Shown in pieces: positions 1 through 13,800 of a DNA stretch of 64,000 nt. The notes beneath the pieces were generated by a model that was given only the letters and a program-made list of their open reading frames with translations, was not told where the DNA came from and made no database searches. This DNA is from Vanilla planifolia (taxonomy: Eukaryota > Streptophyta > Magnoliopsida > Asparagales > Orchidaceae), in assembly GCA_023846275.1 (NCBI GenBank), contig JAIUJO010000085.1, positions 1,688,121-1,752,120 of the forward strand, given 5' to 3'. A program made the translations under genes and the position numbers. Numbering within the stretch: the stretch's first letter is position 1; each line of letters starts with the position of its first letter.

Positions 1-2052
1 ATTACATGAGATTAAAGTATTAATCTTCATAATTAAAGGAACTAATTATAAGACATGTTGATAAATGTGTTAAGATGATAGTCTCAATTAGAAAAAATAG
101 TTTTAGTAACAAAACAAACAGTTGTAGTATAAGCCCTTATGGATGACTATTCAGTTTAAGATATGAATGAAGAGTACATCAATTTTGAGAGAAACAAAGT
201 ATTTGTTAAGGTTTTTATCTTTAGTGATCAACAATTCATTGCAAACAAATGGGTATTCAAAATTAACTTAAGTTGATATGGAGTGATCATTCGAAGCGAA
301 GCTAAACTAATTGCTAATAGTTATAACCAAGTTTATGGTATAGATTTTGAGGAGGTATTTGTGTTGGAAGCATGATTAAAGTCTATTAGACATCTTATAG
401 TGTATTCATGTCATAAATATATTTAAATTTTTTAAAATTGATGTAAAAAGTACATTTTTAGATATGGTAACAAAAGAACTTGTGCATGTAGAGCAATTGA
501 CGGTTTTGAGATCCATGCACATGTTGATTATGTATATAAGCTTAAGAAGGTGCTTTATGCAATTAAACAAGATTTTCTTGTATCATATCATAAAATAAGT
601 AATTATCTAGTTCAAAGTGATTTTATAAAAAAAAGTAGGTAGAACACTATTTCTAAAATATTTAGATGATTTTTTGTTGCTTGTACAAGTTTATGTTGAT
701 GACATAATTTTTGGAAGCACAAATGATATATGTCTAAACAATTTTGTGACTACAAAGCTTGAGATCCGCATGAGAGGTGAGATGAATTCCTTCTTAGGAT
801 TACAAATCAAACAATTAAAAGATAGAATATTTATTTCACTGACTAACTAGTTAAAAGAATTATTCAATAAGTTTAGTTATGAAAACATAAAAAACATAGA
901 AACAATCCATTGAATTAATAATTTGATTTAGGATTACTTAAGGACAGGAAACCCATTGACCAAAACCTTTGCAATGACTTTATTGGGCCCCCACCATATT
1001 TTACAACTAATATACTAGACCTCTTATTTAGTTTTTCCTTATGTGCAAAATTCCAATCAAATCATGAGGAAAACCATCCTAAGATATTTAAATAAATCTT
1101 TAAATATTTAAAATATATGTTGAACTTATGATAATTATACCCAAAAAAATACTATATCATGTGATCTTAAATGTCACATAGATTAAGACTTTATAGGCTC
1201 TATGGTGGATAAGAAAATCATTTCAAGTGTATGTTAATCCCTAAAAGATCTTGAGGCAAACTACTGACCAAAAACTTTGCAATGGCCTAATTTGATCCCT
1301 ACCATACTCTACAGCTAATAGACTGGACATCTTATTTAGTTTTTTCTTATGTGCTAAATTCCAATCAAATCTTGAGGAAAGCCATCTAAAGATATTTAAA
1401 CAAATATTTTAATATTTAAAAGATATATCAAACTTATGATAGTTATACCCCAAAAAATACTTTTTAAGTGATCACATATGTCACTCAAATTGAGACTTTG
1501 TAGGGTCTATGAAAGGTACGAAAATCATCTCAAGCACAAGTTAATTCCTAAAAAATAATGAGGAAAACCACTCACAAAACCTTTATAATGGCCTTACATG
1601 ATCCCTACCATATTTAACAACTAATAGACTAGACATCATATTTAGTTTTTTCATATGTGCTAAACACCAATCAAATCCTTAGGAAAATAATCCAAAGATT
1701 ATCAAATCAACTAGCTAAAGTAATAGTAGAATTTCAATACATTCCTTCCAAGAAAGATTTGAAACATGTTCACTAAATCACTTCCAAAAATTAAATTTTA
1801 AATCACAATGCAACAACCAAATGTATTGTAAATTTTGTTAATTGTGCCATGTTTTTTGCTGTGCCAATGGTGGACAATGTTCTTGGTTTAGGTAAAATTC
1901 ACAATAGTGAAAACGTGAGGGCAAACAGCTAGTAAAGGGACTATGATGTAATTCGAAGCATACATTTTAGTACCTCTTATAATAATAATTTTTTTTAAAT
2001 ATAATCTTTTACTTGTTATTATTTTTTACTAAAATTTATGTCTCATCATCAT
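1..2052 (+). pseudogene. Ty1/copia (Sirevirus-like) pol relic: RT and pol tail
   Basis: This is the 3' half of a copia polyprotein, broken by many stops and frameshifts. Around 240-350 the plus strand reads NKWVFKIKL, then IIRSEAKL and NQVYGIDFEEVF, the standard start of the copia reverse transcriptase (RVT_2 family). The RT catalytic box VYVDDIIFGSTND is intact at 689-727. DNA related to the region after RT follows from 950. Near 1730-1760 VEFQYIPSKKDL resembles the copia pol C-terminus (the stretch before the usual TKPL). The RNase H core that should lie between is missing; a 308-bp triplication occupies its place. The element enters from outside the window, so gag, protease and integrase are not seen. 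The reverse transcriptase would have copied element RNA in cytoplasmic particles, but this copy is dead. A diverged sister copy lies at 59363-60945. Confidence 0.9.
950..1720 (+). repeat. 308-bp tandem triplication inside the copia pol relic
   Basis: Three successive blocks start with related text near 956 (gaccaaaacctttgcaatg), 1263 (gaccaaaaactttgcaatgg) and 1571 (cacaaaacctttataatgg). Each continues through the same landmarks: a 'ctaccatatt' box, 'actagacatcttatttag', 'tatgtgctaaattccaatc', and in the first two 'gtcac' followed by 'gagactttgtag'. The spacing is 307-308 bp; the third block is partial, ending near 1720. The sister element at 60030-60330 has only one such block, so the triplication arose after the copies separated. 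The blocks differ from each other at many sites, so the event is old. Replication slippage or unequal exchange is the likely cause (inference). Confidence 0.85.
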
Positions 2053-2053
2053 C

Positions 2054-2066
2054 AAAATGGGGATAC
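2054..2066 (+). other. Polypurine tract of the left copia element
   Basis: The tract aaaatgggga at 2054-2063 lies just downstream of the pol relic and is followed by tactgttg. Copia elements use such a purine run to prime plus-strand DNA synthesis directly upstream of the 3' LTR, which begins with TG. The TGTTG at 2067 is therefore the likely first base of the LTR. The sister copy has ccgggggagag at the equivalent place, 60946-60956. The assignment rests on position and purine content. Confidence 0.6.
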
Positions 2067-5000
2067 TGTTGCATCAACCTTGTGTTTTCTGTGCCAAGCC
2101 ATAAATGTTTAACAATAAGCCATGTGGTTTTAAATATAATGAAATAGTGATTTTCAAAGAACCTCTAAGTGTTAAATTAGCTAAAAATATTTAAGACATG
2201 CATAAAGAATTTGAAAAGATTTTCTTTTTTATGAAATAGAATGTTAACTTATTTACTTTTAAACATATGAAACATCTGCTCACATCAATTTAAAATCCTA
2301 CTCAAGCATTTGAGTTATTCAATACTTAATTTAGGAAACGTCTTGGATCAGATTTTTCATTAACCTAGTACTTTCCTTTATTAAATCTTACCAAGGCTTT
2401 TTTGTCAAATTTCATTTTGGTTAAGCTAGAAATATAATCTTTAATAAATATAACTATGTTGTCATATATATGATTATGTCCTGAGCTTAGCCCCCAAGCC
2501 TAACTAAAGAGCAATGCACAAAGGCTTATCAAGCCCGAGTGTGGGTTAGTACCCTCGAGTTAGGAGACCACTACAACCCAACACTGTCAAGCCCTCTCTT
2601 TCTTAGGGTGTAGTGAACATAGATTAAATAAGGTTGGGAAAGGATTAGGTCGAGCAGAACTTGAACAAGTGTGCAATGAGTAAAGTTGGACCCATAAATG
2701 TTAAAACTATAATATACAAGTTCCCAAGGTCATCAAATCTTTAGCACATTAGCAAGAGCCAACCACCTTTCTGCTCATATTACATGTGTGCGTAATGTTT
2801 TATGAAGTTGAAACACATTTTGCATCATACTTTGTAGGAGTAAATTGCTTTAACATGTCCAATGCAATAGTGCATAATCATGCATGAATTCTCATCATCT
2901 GATCAATGATTAGAGATATTGGAGATCAATAAACAATAAGGGATCTTTTAAGACTCAAATCAGATGACAAAAATCTCATTTGATTTTATCAGACTATTAG
3001 TGTACTCTTTTCCATATTTGATAACATATCCTTGAATCCAATGATTGAGACCTCTAAATTTTGAACCCCCTACCATTCAAATATCCATAATTCATGTGCT
3101 ATTATAATAAACGATCAAAAAGAGTAGATCTTCTCTGATCAGATTCCAAGGACTCCAGTCAATCCCTCTCATTGACAAATTCCAAAGCTATTTGTTATGC
3201 CATTAAGAAGCCATTTAGAAGAAGTTTTTAAGTTATTTGGTAGAATCTTGTAAAATTGCTTTTCCTTTACCTTCTAATAATTATGGTAAAACTTTTGCTA
3301 TAAAAAGCTACCATTATGAATGAAGAATCTTACAAATCTTAACACGATTTTGTGATGTAAAATTGGTGTTGCATGAGATTCAATTAGTGTAAAATCTCCT
3401 AACAACACATTATAGTTTAGTACTACTAAAAATTCAAAACTCTTCCAACAATCTCTAAAATTTCTAAGAGTTCAATTCATCATGTGCCTTCATAAATCTA
3501 ATCTTGTTGTGTCTTTCTTTCTTCATCAAAAAGAATTGGAAGTTGTACATTTTAATAGAATTTTTTTTCTTATTGTATTTTTCTTTTCATTTTGGATTTT
3601 GTAGCCAACCTTTGTAAAATTACTATATTTATTTGATCTCGATAAACTATTGACTTTTGATTAAGCTCACAAAAGCTAGTGCAATGTTGAACAAATTAAT
3701 GCTAATAACTTTTTATGTCAAATTTATGAAAAAATCCTAAGTTATAATTTTAATAATACTAGGTTTACTTTTAACCTTGGTTAGGGTTGATCATACAATC
3801 TAGTTTGAACAAAACCGTCAAAAATATTTGGTTTACTTTTTAAACTTCTACTTTAATTTTTTTCTTAATCATAACAATTAAACGCTATTTATATAAATTT
3901 GAATATCTTGGAATTCTAAAAAAGTAAAACTATTTCTATAAAGAATTGTTGAAAAATTAAAGCATTCTAAGAAATAAAAAATAATATTAAAACCGTTGAT
4001 TCAACTTCTTCTTGTGGGATTCCCGTGAACTCATTTTTCTTTCAATAGAACCAGATGAAAAAATTCATTGATCTAGGAAAAAGAATAAGTTAAATAATAT
4101 AAGTTAAGTGCTAAAGCTTGCTAATTAATAAATTTTTTAGATAAACATAGCTTGAGTTCGCTCTATCCATCTATCAAAATTGTAAATCAATTGGAATTGT
4201 CTGAGATATTTTATCCTATCATGACCACAAATATCAATTGGCAAACATAATAACATTATTTAATTGTTTCACTTAGAAATTAGTTGCATTTAGATACATA
4301 ATCATGAACTTCAACAAACTTTATCATTTTAGTGGCCTTATACAACTACAGGATTTTCTTCCCTTATGTCTCTTGATTCTTTTTCCTCTTCTTGCCCATG
4401 CTTCAGTTTTTCTCCTCTTCTTTTTGGGTAGGCATTTAGGGTAAAAGAACATCATTTTCTTATAATCTACTCATGTAATTCATTTTATATATAAATGACC
4501 ATAAGTAAATAATACATCTTAATAAGATCCATGACTAGTATTAAGCAATTCTAATAACATGGTATAAATCCCGTAATCTAATGTAAGCTCCTCTGTTGAA
4601 CTTGTTTACAAATTAAGATTTAGGGCACCCTAATTCTAGTAGTTGGGATTAAAGGAAAAAAAAATAAAAATCTTGTTCATTAAACTCTCGATCACATACT
4701 TTTATATCATCACTACTATATGATGTACAAAATCACCTTTTACTAACTATTAATTCAATTAATCATAAATATATCATTCTACTATTTGTCCATGATAATA
4801 CAGTATAAACAAATTTCTCATGTCATAATGTAGTGATGCTCTTGTGCAAACACCACTCTTATCTTAATGATATTTATATGATAACACTAATGGTACTCCA
4901 CAACACTTAGTTCACCACACTTGGATAATTTTCTTTCTTTATTATTGTACTTGCATGGTCCATGACTTCACATTCAGTGACTATAGCATCACCTCAATTT

Positions 5001-5133
5001 TTTTCGTTAACACGATTGTATGCTTTTACAATTACTTTTGTTAATTATATCTTGCAGTTGATCACATTTCTCTCCGTGTTCTATTAGATCATATTGTATG
5101 TTGTGCTATGGTCATTTTGTTCAATGCAAATGT
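2067..5133 (+). mobile_element. Copia LTR-like terminal region, left copy
   Basis: This non-coding DNA starts after the polypurine tract and is alignable by eye, with indels, to 60957-64000. Shared landmarks include gttaaatt/gtgttcaa boxes near 2170 and 61107, gagaccact at 2564 and 61530, tctagtttgaacaaaac at 3798 and 62699, taatgtaagctcctct at 4580 and 63470, and cacacttgga near 4917 and 63782. A TATA-like element sits at 3299. A possible LTR end followed by a TGGTAT primer-site-like string is at 4559-4565, but homology to the right copy continues at least 570 bp past it. Either the LTR is longer than 3 kb, or the two copies are parts of a larger duplication. The end at 5133 is where the right copy runs off the window, not a proven boundary. 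Confidence 0.65.
3299..3307 (+). promoter_or_regulatory. TATA-box-like element in the LTR
   Basis: tataaaaag at 3299-3307 is the clearest TATA match in the LTR-like region and lies about 1.2 kb after its start, where a U3 promoter would be expected in a long copia LTR. The right copy has the eroded form ctataagaac near 62249. Promoter activity is inferred from position only. Confidence 0.4.
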
Positions 5134-6335
5134 TTTCTTTGTTGGTTATATCTAGTGTGAGTAGAATATTTGTAATGGCATTATCATAGTTGTATCATAT
5201 CCATGTTGTACAACTATGATGAAAGTTTACTTTAAAAGTTTATTAACAATTGCATCTTTATTACTTTTGTTAACCAATCGTATCACAGGGTTAACTAATA
5301 TTGTAGTGTACAATATTTATTATTGACCTCCCATTGAAGATTTTCCTACTATGTACTTTTTCACCTTCTATCCTAATCCTCCTTAACTTTTTAAGGAGGC
5401 CCAGTTATAATCAAACTAAATTATTTACTCAAATCTACAAGAATTTAAGCAGAAAAAGTGAAAATAACATATATTTGTTAGCCAAGTGAGAGGTGTGCCA
5501 TTTTCATTATAAGTATTAGAAAAACATTCAAACTTTTGTGCATAAAGAAGAAGAATTGAAATGAACCTCAAAGAATTACATTGTAGCATAAGTATCCAAT
5601 AGTAATAGGAAATTCAAATGATGATATGAGTAATAGGAAAATCAAAATATGTTCATTAATCTATTATTTCTACATTTCGTTCTTGTAAATTATAGTCTTA
5701 TTTATATTGATAATATTGGGATAAAATCATCTTAAACTCATTGAATTAATGCTACCACTTCTTCGTGGAAGTTTTTTATCAATAAATATGATAGAAAGAA
5801 CATTTAGTTTCAAAAAATTTCGAAGTAATTTTTTTTAAAATGCCATCATCCATTTTCACCATATTCCTCCACGAACATGATGTATCTTAAGTAATAATCA
5901 AATGTCATCGATAGATATTTTTTATAGTGGATAATTTTTAAATATGTTACTTTGGACATTTTTCTCCGTATGAAATTTACAAAAGAAATTGTACGTCATT
6001 TTTTGTAGACTATATGTTTCTCTTTAACTTGTTGCCTAAACCATAATATAGTAAACATTAATTGACTTACTATTGAAATTTAGCTCTTGAATATTAAACA
6101 AAAATTAATTTGTCAACTGAATAGTTCTATTATGCTTTGAAAGCAATATAAAGTTTGAAAAAAGGTGCTTAAGATTACATATATTTTAGTTATTTCAATT
6201 TAACTGAGCGATTTGCATGCAATTTCAAACTATAAACTCAAAAAATACACAATATTCCATAAACCTAAGAACCATTAGCCTAAAAAAACATTGCGTAATC
6301 TTCATATTGTTATTAAACTAAAGACTATAACATGT
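5134..6335. other. Unassigned AT-rich DNA between copia LTR and satellite
   Basis: About 1.2 kb with no open frame of note, no recognised protein relic and no satellite unit that I can align. It may be the rest of the LTR-like region or host DNA; the right copia copy runs off the window before it can be compared. Confidence 0.5.
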
Positions 6336-6339
6336 AATG

Positions 6340-7850
6340 CTTTTTGATTGAGAAGAAATAAATGATTTGGACTCTCTTAGATCATCTCTATTAAATTAAC
6401 TATTTATTTTTTATATTTTTCAATATTTTATTTTCTAGGTTTTTGATATGATTTAAAAGATGTCTTGATTCATACCAAATTTTATGATAAAGGATTTTAT
6501 AGTAGGTCTCTTTAGTATCTTGGGATGCAAATTTTGAATATAACTAATCTCAACTTATTTCACTTCTTCTTTAGCATTATCCATATATCATATTAAAATA
6601 AAACTTTATGTTCATGTATGCCTATTTTTTTGGTAATTCAAAATAAGTACAATAGACATCCAATCTAGACAAAACAAATGTTATTGGAGCCATCTTATCA
6701 ACCCTATTTAATTAGAAGTTTAATTTATATTTTTATAGATTTATTTTTAATTATCTTTAATATCTTAGAATATAGTTTTTTGATGCAATTTGTTCATTTT
6801 TTCAATTTTATCACTATGATTTTGCTATATTATAATTTAAAATAAAATCTTCTCTTGTATGGCCTTTATATTGAATTGAATTTGTTATAATAGCTTGCTT
6901 TAATTTGATTAGTTTTTGCTTTAAAATATACATTTATTAAAATAAAAATATTAAATATGATTTTTTATGCTTTTTTATTATGATAATTTACAGTAATCCA
7001 AAATGAGATCTAATCGTGATGAAACCAATGTCATCGAACTAGTCTCTTCGAGCTACATCTAATTAAATATTTAATTTAATATTTTTAAATTTTTTATTTT
7101 TATTGGTTTTGCAATATTTATGAGCATTTTATATTTATATCTAATTCGAATTTCATTAATGTTACATTCAATATCTTTAATAACTTGGAAAGTGACATTC
7201 ATGTATAATTTATCTTGTTTCATTTAATATTTTGCTTTGATTAGGAGATATTATTATAAAATTCTAATTCTTTGCTTATTTGATATCTATCTCCATCATT
7301 TGTGTTTTGTTGTATTACTCAACCTCAATTACACCTTTTCAACTTTAGTATTTGTTTATTTAATTTCAAAATTATAATCAACTATTATTTATGCTTATTT
7401 ATATTTTAAAATTTATGATATTTTAAATCATGGGCACATCAAGGCAAAATAAATATCATTTGACTCATCTTGATGACCTTTAGCTAATTAATTATTCATT
7501 TCATAACCTTTGAATATTTTGTTAATATTTTGGCATGAATAATGGGATTTTTAATTGTACATGATTCGATAATTGAGGATGTTATAATTTTTCTCTTTGC
7601 AATATTAGAATATAGATTTCTATTATAACGTATCCCATTTTTTCAAATGTTTTCCTTTGATTAGATTATTGTACTATATAGCTATAATTTTTATTTCATG
7701 GGACTTATAAGTGACAATCATTTTATTATAATATATTATTTCAATTTATATTATGTTAGCTTTATTATATATTTAATTAATATTAAAATAATAATTAATT
7801 ATTATTTATGCTTATTTTTCTTATTGATTCACAGAAATTCCAAAAAACGT
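6340..7850 (-). repeat. Satellite array, inverted arm (about 3.7 units)
   Basis: Read on the minus strand, this stretch carries the same ordered boxes as the large array to its right. Reverse-complement examples are actcatcttgatgacct at 7461-7480 (consensus agctcatcaagatgagtcc), ttttggcatgaa at 7528-7540 (consensus gcatgccaaaa), tgaggatgttataat near 7576 (consensus gtgtaacatc), and catcccaagatactaa read leftward from about 6530. Unit length is near 400 bp. The arm begins near 6340, in the box that normally reads tccaatgatgtttg, and ends at the junction near 7850. No coding capacity is seen. Confidence 0.8.
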
Positions 7851-10800
7851 TTAATCATATGTAAATATTAAAGCTTAAATAAGATAAGTTAAAGTAATGT
7901 AAATAATCAGGTGAAAATGATAAAACTATCACATGAGAGAAAATATTGAGTTTAATAGTAATTTATTTAAATTAAAGAAAAAACTTTTAAGAAATGACAA
8001 AAATTGTACAATAAAGTTTGGTCCCAAGATTGTAAGAGATAGAGCATAATGTCATCAATCATCAAATTAGCAATGAATAAAAATAATTTAAAAATATGTT
8101 AAAACCATAAACAAAAATTATTTAGAAACATAAAAAACAATAGTTAATTTGATGGAACTCATTTAGATCAGTACAACAACATTGTTCTATCTTCCTCAGA
8201 TCTCCTTTAGAATTACTAAGAATAAATAAAAAAAATAAGCACAAATAATAGTAAATTATTGTTTTGGTATCAAGCAAATATATGTTAATGAAAGAAAAAT
8301 TTAAAATGAAGTAATTTAACATAACTAAATCTAAACAACTTGATTGAAGAATTGAAGTTACTTAATAATATATCCAAATCAGAGTTAAAACAATCAAAAA
8401 ATAAGTTAAAGTTTTTAAGAAAGTTGCACTCTATTATACTAAGGAGATTAAGTGTAACATCTTTAATCATTAATTAGCCATGAATCAAAATATCACATAA
8501 AATGGATAAAAATGCTAGAAAAAAAACTTTCAAAAAAATGAAAAAATATTTGTTTAGAAAAGTTCCTTAATGACAAGGTAAAGAATGTTTATCTCATCCC
8601 TATTAAACCTTTTCTAGATTTTCGATGAATTACACACTAAATAAACATGAATAATAACAAATTGTATTTTCAATATTAAGTAAATTTATATTAAATTTTA
8701 AATGAGATAAATTAAACAATTTAGTATAATATAACAAAGTGATGTAATAATCACATCATCGAATTTTTAAAATTACATAGTATTAAATCAAAATCAAAAT
8801 GAAATAATTATAGTAATAGTATAAATTGTAAAAGAAAATTATATTCCAAGATGATAAGGGGGTTGGGCATAAAACCTTAGGTTAACAAATGATGTATAGA
8901 TAGAAACATCTTGGAAAGGATGCCAAAACATTAGAAATAAAATATTTAAAAAATAATAAATAAACATCCCAATAAATTTATTTTGCTAAGACGAGTCTAA
9001 CATTTTTTTCTCAAATGGAACTTTTATTTGGAATTACTATGAATTATGAAATTAAATAAATATAAAAAATAATAAATACTTATTTGAAAATAAACTAAAC
9101 ATTAATGAAAACTAAAATGTCTTGTAAAGAATATCATAACAAAATGAAAGTAATGTAAATGTTATACAAGAGCTGAATAAGTATTTTATGGAAATATAGA
9201 AAAATCAAAATGAAAAATTTGAACAAATGAGAGACAAAATTTAGGAAAGTTGTATTCCATGATATTGAAAGGATTGAAGGAAATATCTTCGATTGTTAAA
9301 TCAGGTACGAATCTAAACGTATCACAAAAAATTTCAAAAATATAGATATTAAAATATTTTTTAAAACTAAAATTAATTTTTAATTAGATAAATCTGAAAA
9401 GGAGGAGTAACATGATGCTTAATTCATCTCCAATGAACAATGTTTAGAATTATTTTTAAAATGAAAGTTTATAAGGAAAAAATCATTAAATTATTCTTTT
9501 AATATTTAGTAAACACATAATAATGTATTAAAGAGAAAAATTAAAGAAATGTAATATAACACAATAAGAAAGACGTAAAGGTCACATCAGAGGTGAATTG
9601 GAGTTGCATCGTAACATAACCTATTAAAAAAAATTTGAAATAAGATAAAATGTAAAGGAATGTTGCTTTTAAAGATAATAAGATGTTTAAGTATAACAAA
9701 AGTAATCTTCAAATTGGTATATATAAACAAGAATTATAAAGTGTAACAAAATCTTATAAAAATAAAAATATTGAATTATTAAAATTAATATGAAATTAGA
9801 TAGTGCCCATTGTTACAAGTCTCCTAATGTTGATTCCATCTTAGTCGAATCTCATTTAACTTTAGCATGAATTATCAAATTAACTAAGCATAGAAAATAG
9901 TAAATTACTTTCTATTATAAAGAATACATATCTTAAAGATTAAATGAGATAACTTTGAAAATTGTAATATTACTAAGTCAAAGGGAAACATGCAAAAAAG
10001 TTAGAAAAATTATGTAGGAAAGTTGTATTCGAGGTTACTAACGAGCATGAGTATAACATCACTGATTTTCAAATAAGCTATAAAAAAAAATAACCTATAA
10101 AGAAAGGCAAAAGTAAAAAGAAAGCTTTTAAAAATAGAGAAATAAAATTTAGTTCAATAAAGCCAGTCAAATTAGGTCCAATGAATTTTCTTTCGTCAAG
10201 TTTTAACCTCATTAAGAACTCCAATAAATTAAAAAGTTAAATGAGAATAAAGACTAATAAATAAATATTTTAACATGTAATATATATATCTTAAATACAA
10301 AATAAGATATATTGATATAATATAATCTAACCAAATCAAAGGAATGTAAATATCACATATGAGGAGAATTTAGGTTTCTTAGTGATACCACCAAATTAAA
10401 GTGAAATCATTGAAGAAATGATGTGAAACGTATAAGAATGTTGCATTTCAAGATATTAAAAAGATTGTGTATAACATTTTTGATGATTTACATTAGTGTC
10501 AAACTTAAATAACTTGTAAAGCATGTCGAGGCCAAAAATGATGTAATATTTGAAAATATGAAAATTAATATTTTAAATAAAAGAGCTTTTATTAAATAAG
10601 TCGACAACATTTCTTTCATCTTCAAGAGAATGTTTTTACAATTTCCTAAATAAATAAGAAAAAAATGCAAATTAAATATTTTAATATTAATAAAAATATA
10701 TTAAAGAAATGAGATAAATTAAAGCAATGCATGCAAGAAAATAAAAGTGTTGTAAATGTCACATAATATAAGATTTAAATTTACAAAATAATATAACCAA

Positions 10801-13800
10801 ATTGAAACAAAAAATGAAAAATAATTATGTAAATATAATGAAAACATTCCTTTCATGATTACCAAGAGATTTAGTATAACATATTAATCATCCAACAAGG
10901 TATGACTCATTTTGTCTTATAAAGTTTGCTAAAGAAAAAATAAAATATTCAAGAATATAGAGAACAATATATTTAATTGTATATAGCTTGTAAAGATGTG
11001 TACAACTACATTTTTTGTCTAGATCAAACAAGGTTTGAATTTAGTGTGAATTTCCAATCTACATAAGCAAAAAGAAATAAATTTTTATTTAATTATTTTC
11101 TAAAAATATAATAATGCTGACTTGAGATAAATTGAAATGTAACATTCTCAATCAACTACAATTTGTAAGTCCTAATATGCATGAAAAACCCAAGAGCAAA
11201 AATTGTAAAATACAAAAAAAAATATTTAATAAGATATACACAATGAGATGAATCTGACAACAATGTTTTCTGTGAATCAAGGCTATAAAGAATCATAACA
11301 GTAAAAAGGTAGTAATAATTTTCAGTTATTGTTTTAATATTGGCTAAATGAATATTAATTCTAAAATGAGATAAATAAAAAGAAACGTAACATAACAAAT
11401 TAAAAAGGAAAAATTTTAAGAAATCTGATAAATTTTATAAGAACACAGTGTCTTGAGTTGATGAAGAAATAGAGTATAACGTTATAGAATGTTAAATTTG
11501 CTATGAACAAAAATATCTTGTAAAGAGTCCAAAAATCATAGGAAAATAAATTATTTAAAAATGTCAAAAGTGAAAATTTAATTGAATTATGCTTATTAAG
11601 GGGAGTCTAATAACTTTTTTTTCATTTTTATAAGATATCCTTTTGAATTAATACAAATTACTAATTTAAATATGCATAATAATAATAAATTATTATTAGA
11701 ATATTAATTAAATATATAATAATGTTGATATTAAATAAATTAATGCAATGTCATAAAACCAACTTTAAAAGATTTAAAAATCAAGGAGAAACATTTGAAA
11801 GATTGGATGAGTGATTAAGAAATTTTGATTCTCTAAAACTCTAACAAGATTGAATGCAACATCCTCCATCAACAAATTAACTACAAATAAAAGGCCTCAA
11901 AATCTATTTTAAAGCCCTAAATTAATTTTAGAATTAAAAATACATAGTTTATTGGATAGAGATGTACAAATTGAGTCAAAATTTATCTTGTGTAGCACAC
12001 ACCTCTTTTGGAATTATTGTGAATTTAAAAAATAATTAAATTTAAATGATAATATCTTTAAATATTTAGTGAATATGTATTAAAACAAAAATGAGATAAA
12101 TTTAATATTATAATATATCCAAATCAAACTACACAGTCTCAAGGAATGGAATAAATTATAAGAAAGTTGCATTCCACGATAATGTGGAGAAAGAGTATAG
12201 AATGCATGATTGTTTAATATTTTTGAATTAAAATAACTCATAATGTGTATTAAAACTCTGCAAAATAAAATATTTAAAAAATATTAAAAAATAATTAAAA
12301 TAATAATAAATAATATTTAATTAGATAGAGCTCAGTGAGATGAGTCCAATCAGATGACATAAATAATTATAAAAATAAGTTAACATTTTAATTTTATGTA
12401 AATATTAATTAAATCTAAAATAAGATAAACTAAAACAACCTAATCAAACTAAATCAAAGAATTGTAAAGGTCACATGATAAGAAAAGTAGGATTATGCAA
12501 TAATACAACAACCTTAAAGTGAAAAAAATGAAAAACTTTAAAAATAGAGTAAAAATTATGTTGAAAGCTTGCAATCAAAGATTTTAATACTATCAGTGTA
12601 ATCTACTAATTTGTCATATCTTCTACTAATCATAATGTCTCTTAAATCAAGCCGAAATTATTATACAAAAAATGGTTAGAATACACAAAGTATGATCTAA
12701 CTAGAAGTAGTTCATTGAGATGAGTCCAAAGAGATCTTTATTTTCTCATTGATCTTTCTTTAGAATTACAAGCAAATATAAATAAAAGCTAAAATATATA
12801 AAGTAAAGTTTTGTATTCCAATAAAACTAAAGCACTGAAAGGTTTCATGACATGAGAATTAGAGTATCATAGTATCATTTCTAAATAAAAGAAAATAATT
12901 AGAGAAAATTGTAGAAGTTGTAAAGAAATGTTACATTGCATGATACCATGGAGATTTCGTGTAATATCATTGGTCAAGAAATCAATTATTAAAAGATTGA
13001 CTTGTGAAGCGTGAAAATACAACATAAAAACTAAATATTTAAAAATATAAAGATAAATAACTAAATAGATAGAGCTGTTAGAGATGTTTTTAATTATGTT
13101 TGTTTAATCTCTATCACACTTGTTTTAAAGTTAAAATGAATTACTAGTTTAAAAAATTATGAATAATAATTATACAATTTTAACACTCAATAATTACATT
13201 ATAAAAGAAAAAAATTTAAATGATGTAAAGGACACAAAAGAGAAGATTTGGATGTATTTTGTAACATAACCAAATAAAAGCAAAAATTTAAAGAATGAAA
13301 TTTGTTATATAGGAAAGTCTCATTCTAGGATTCCAAGAAGAACAAGTGCAACATTTCCCTCATTAAATTAGTTATGATTTGAAAGACCTCATAAAGTATG
13401 TCAAAAGCCCAAAAAATAAAAATATTTAAAACTTTGGAAAAGAACATTTGATTATGTAGAGCTCATCAAGATTATTCCAATGAAGTTTGTTTTGTTTCAA
13501 TCAGACCTCACTTGTAATTATTGTGAATTATGAAATTAAATAATCATAATAAACAATAAATTATTATTTTAATATTAAATAAATATATATTAAATTTGAA
13601 ATGAGATAAGTTTAATTAATTTAATTTGGTAAAAGAAAAGTGAAAAAAAGGTCACATGAGAGGACATTTGGAATTGAAAATTTTTTAAAAAATAAGATAA
13701 GATATATGAGAAAGTTAAATTCTATGATAACAAAGAGAACGTGTGTAACAATATTAACAATCATTTTAAGTAGAAATCAAACTATCTTATCAAGTATGCC

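Noticed and set aside
4559..4571. tRNA-Met primer binding site (tggtataaatcc) after a left LTR
   Set aside because: Only the first six bases fit the usual TGGTATCAGAGC, and homology between the two copia copies continues straight through it, so it is recorded only as a possibility.
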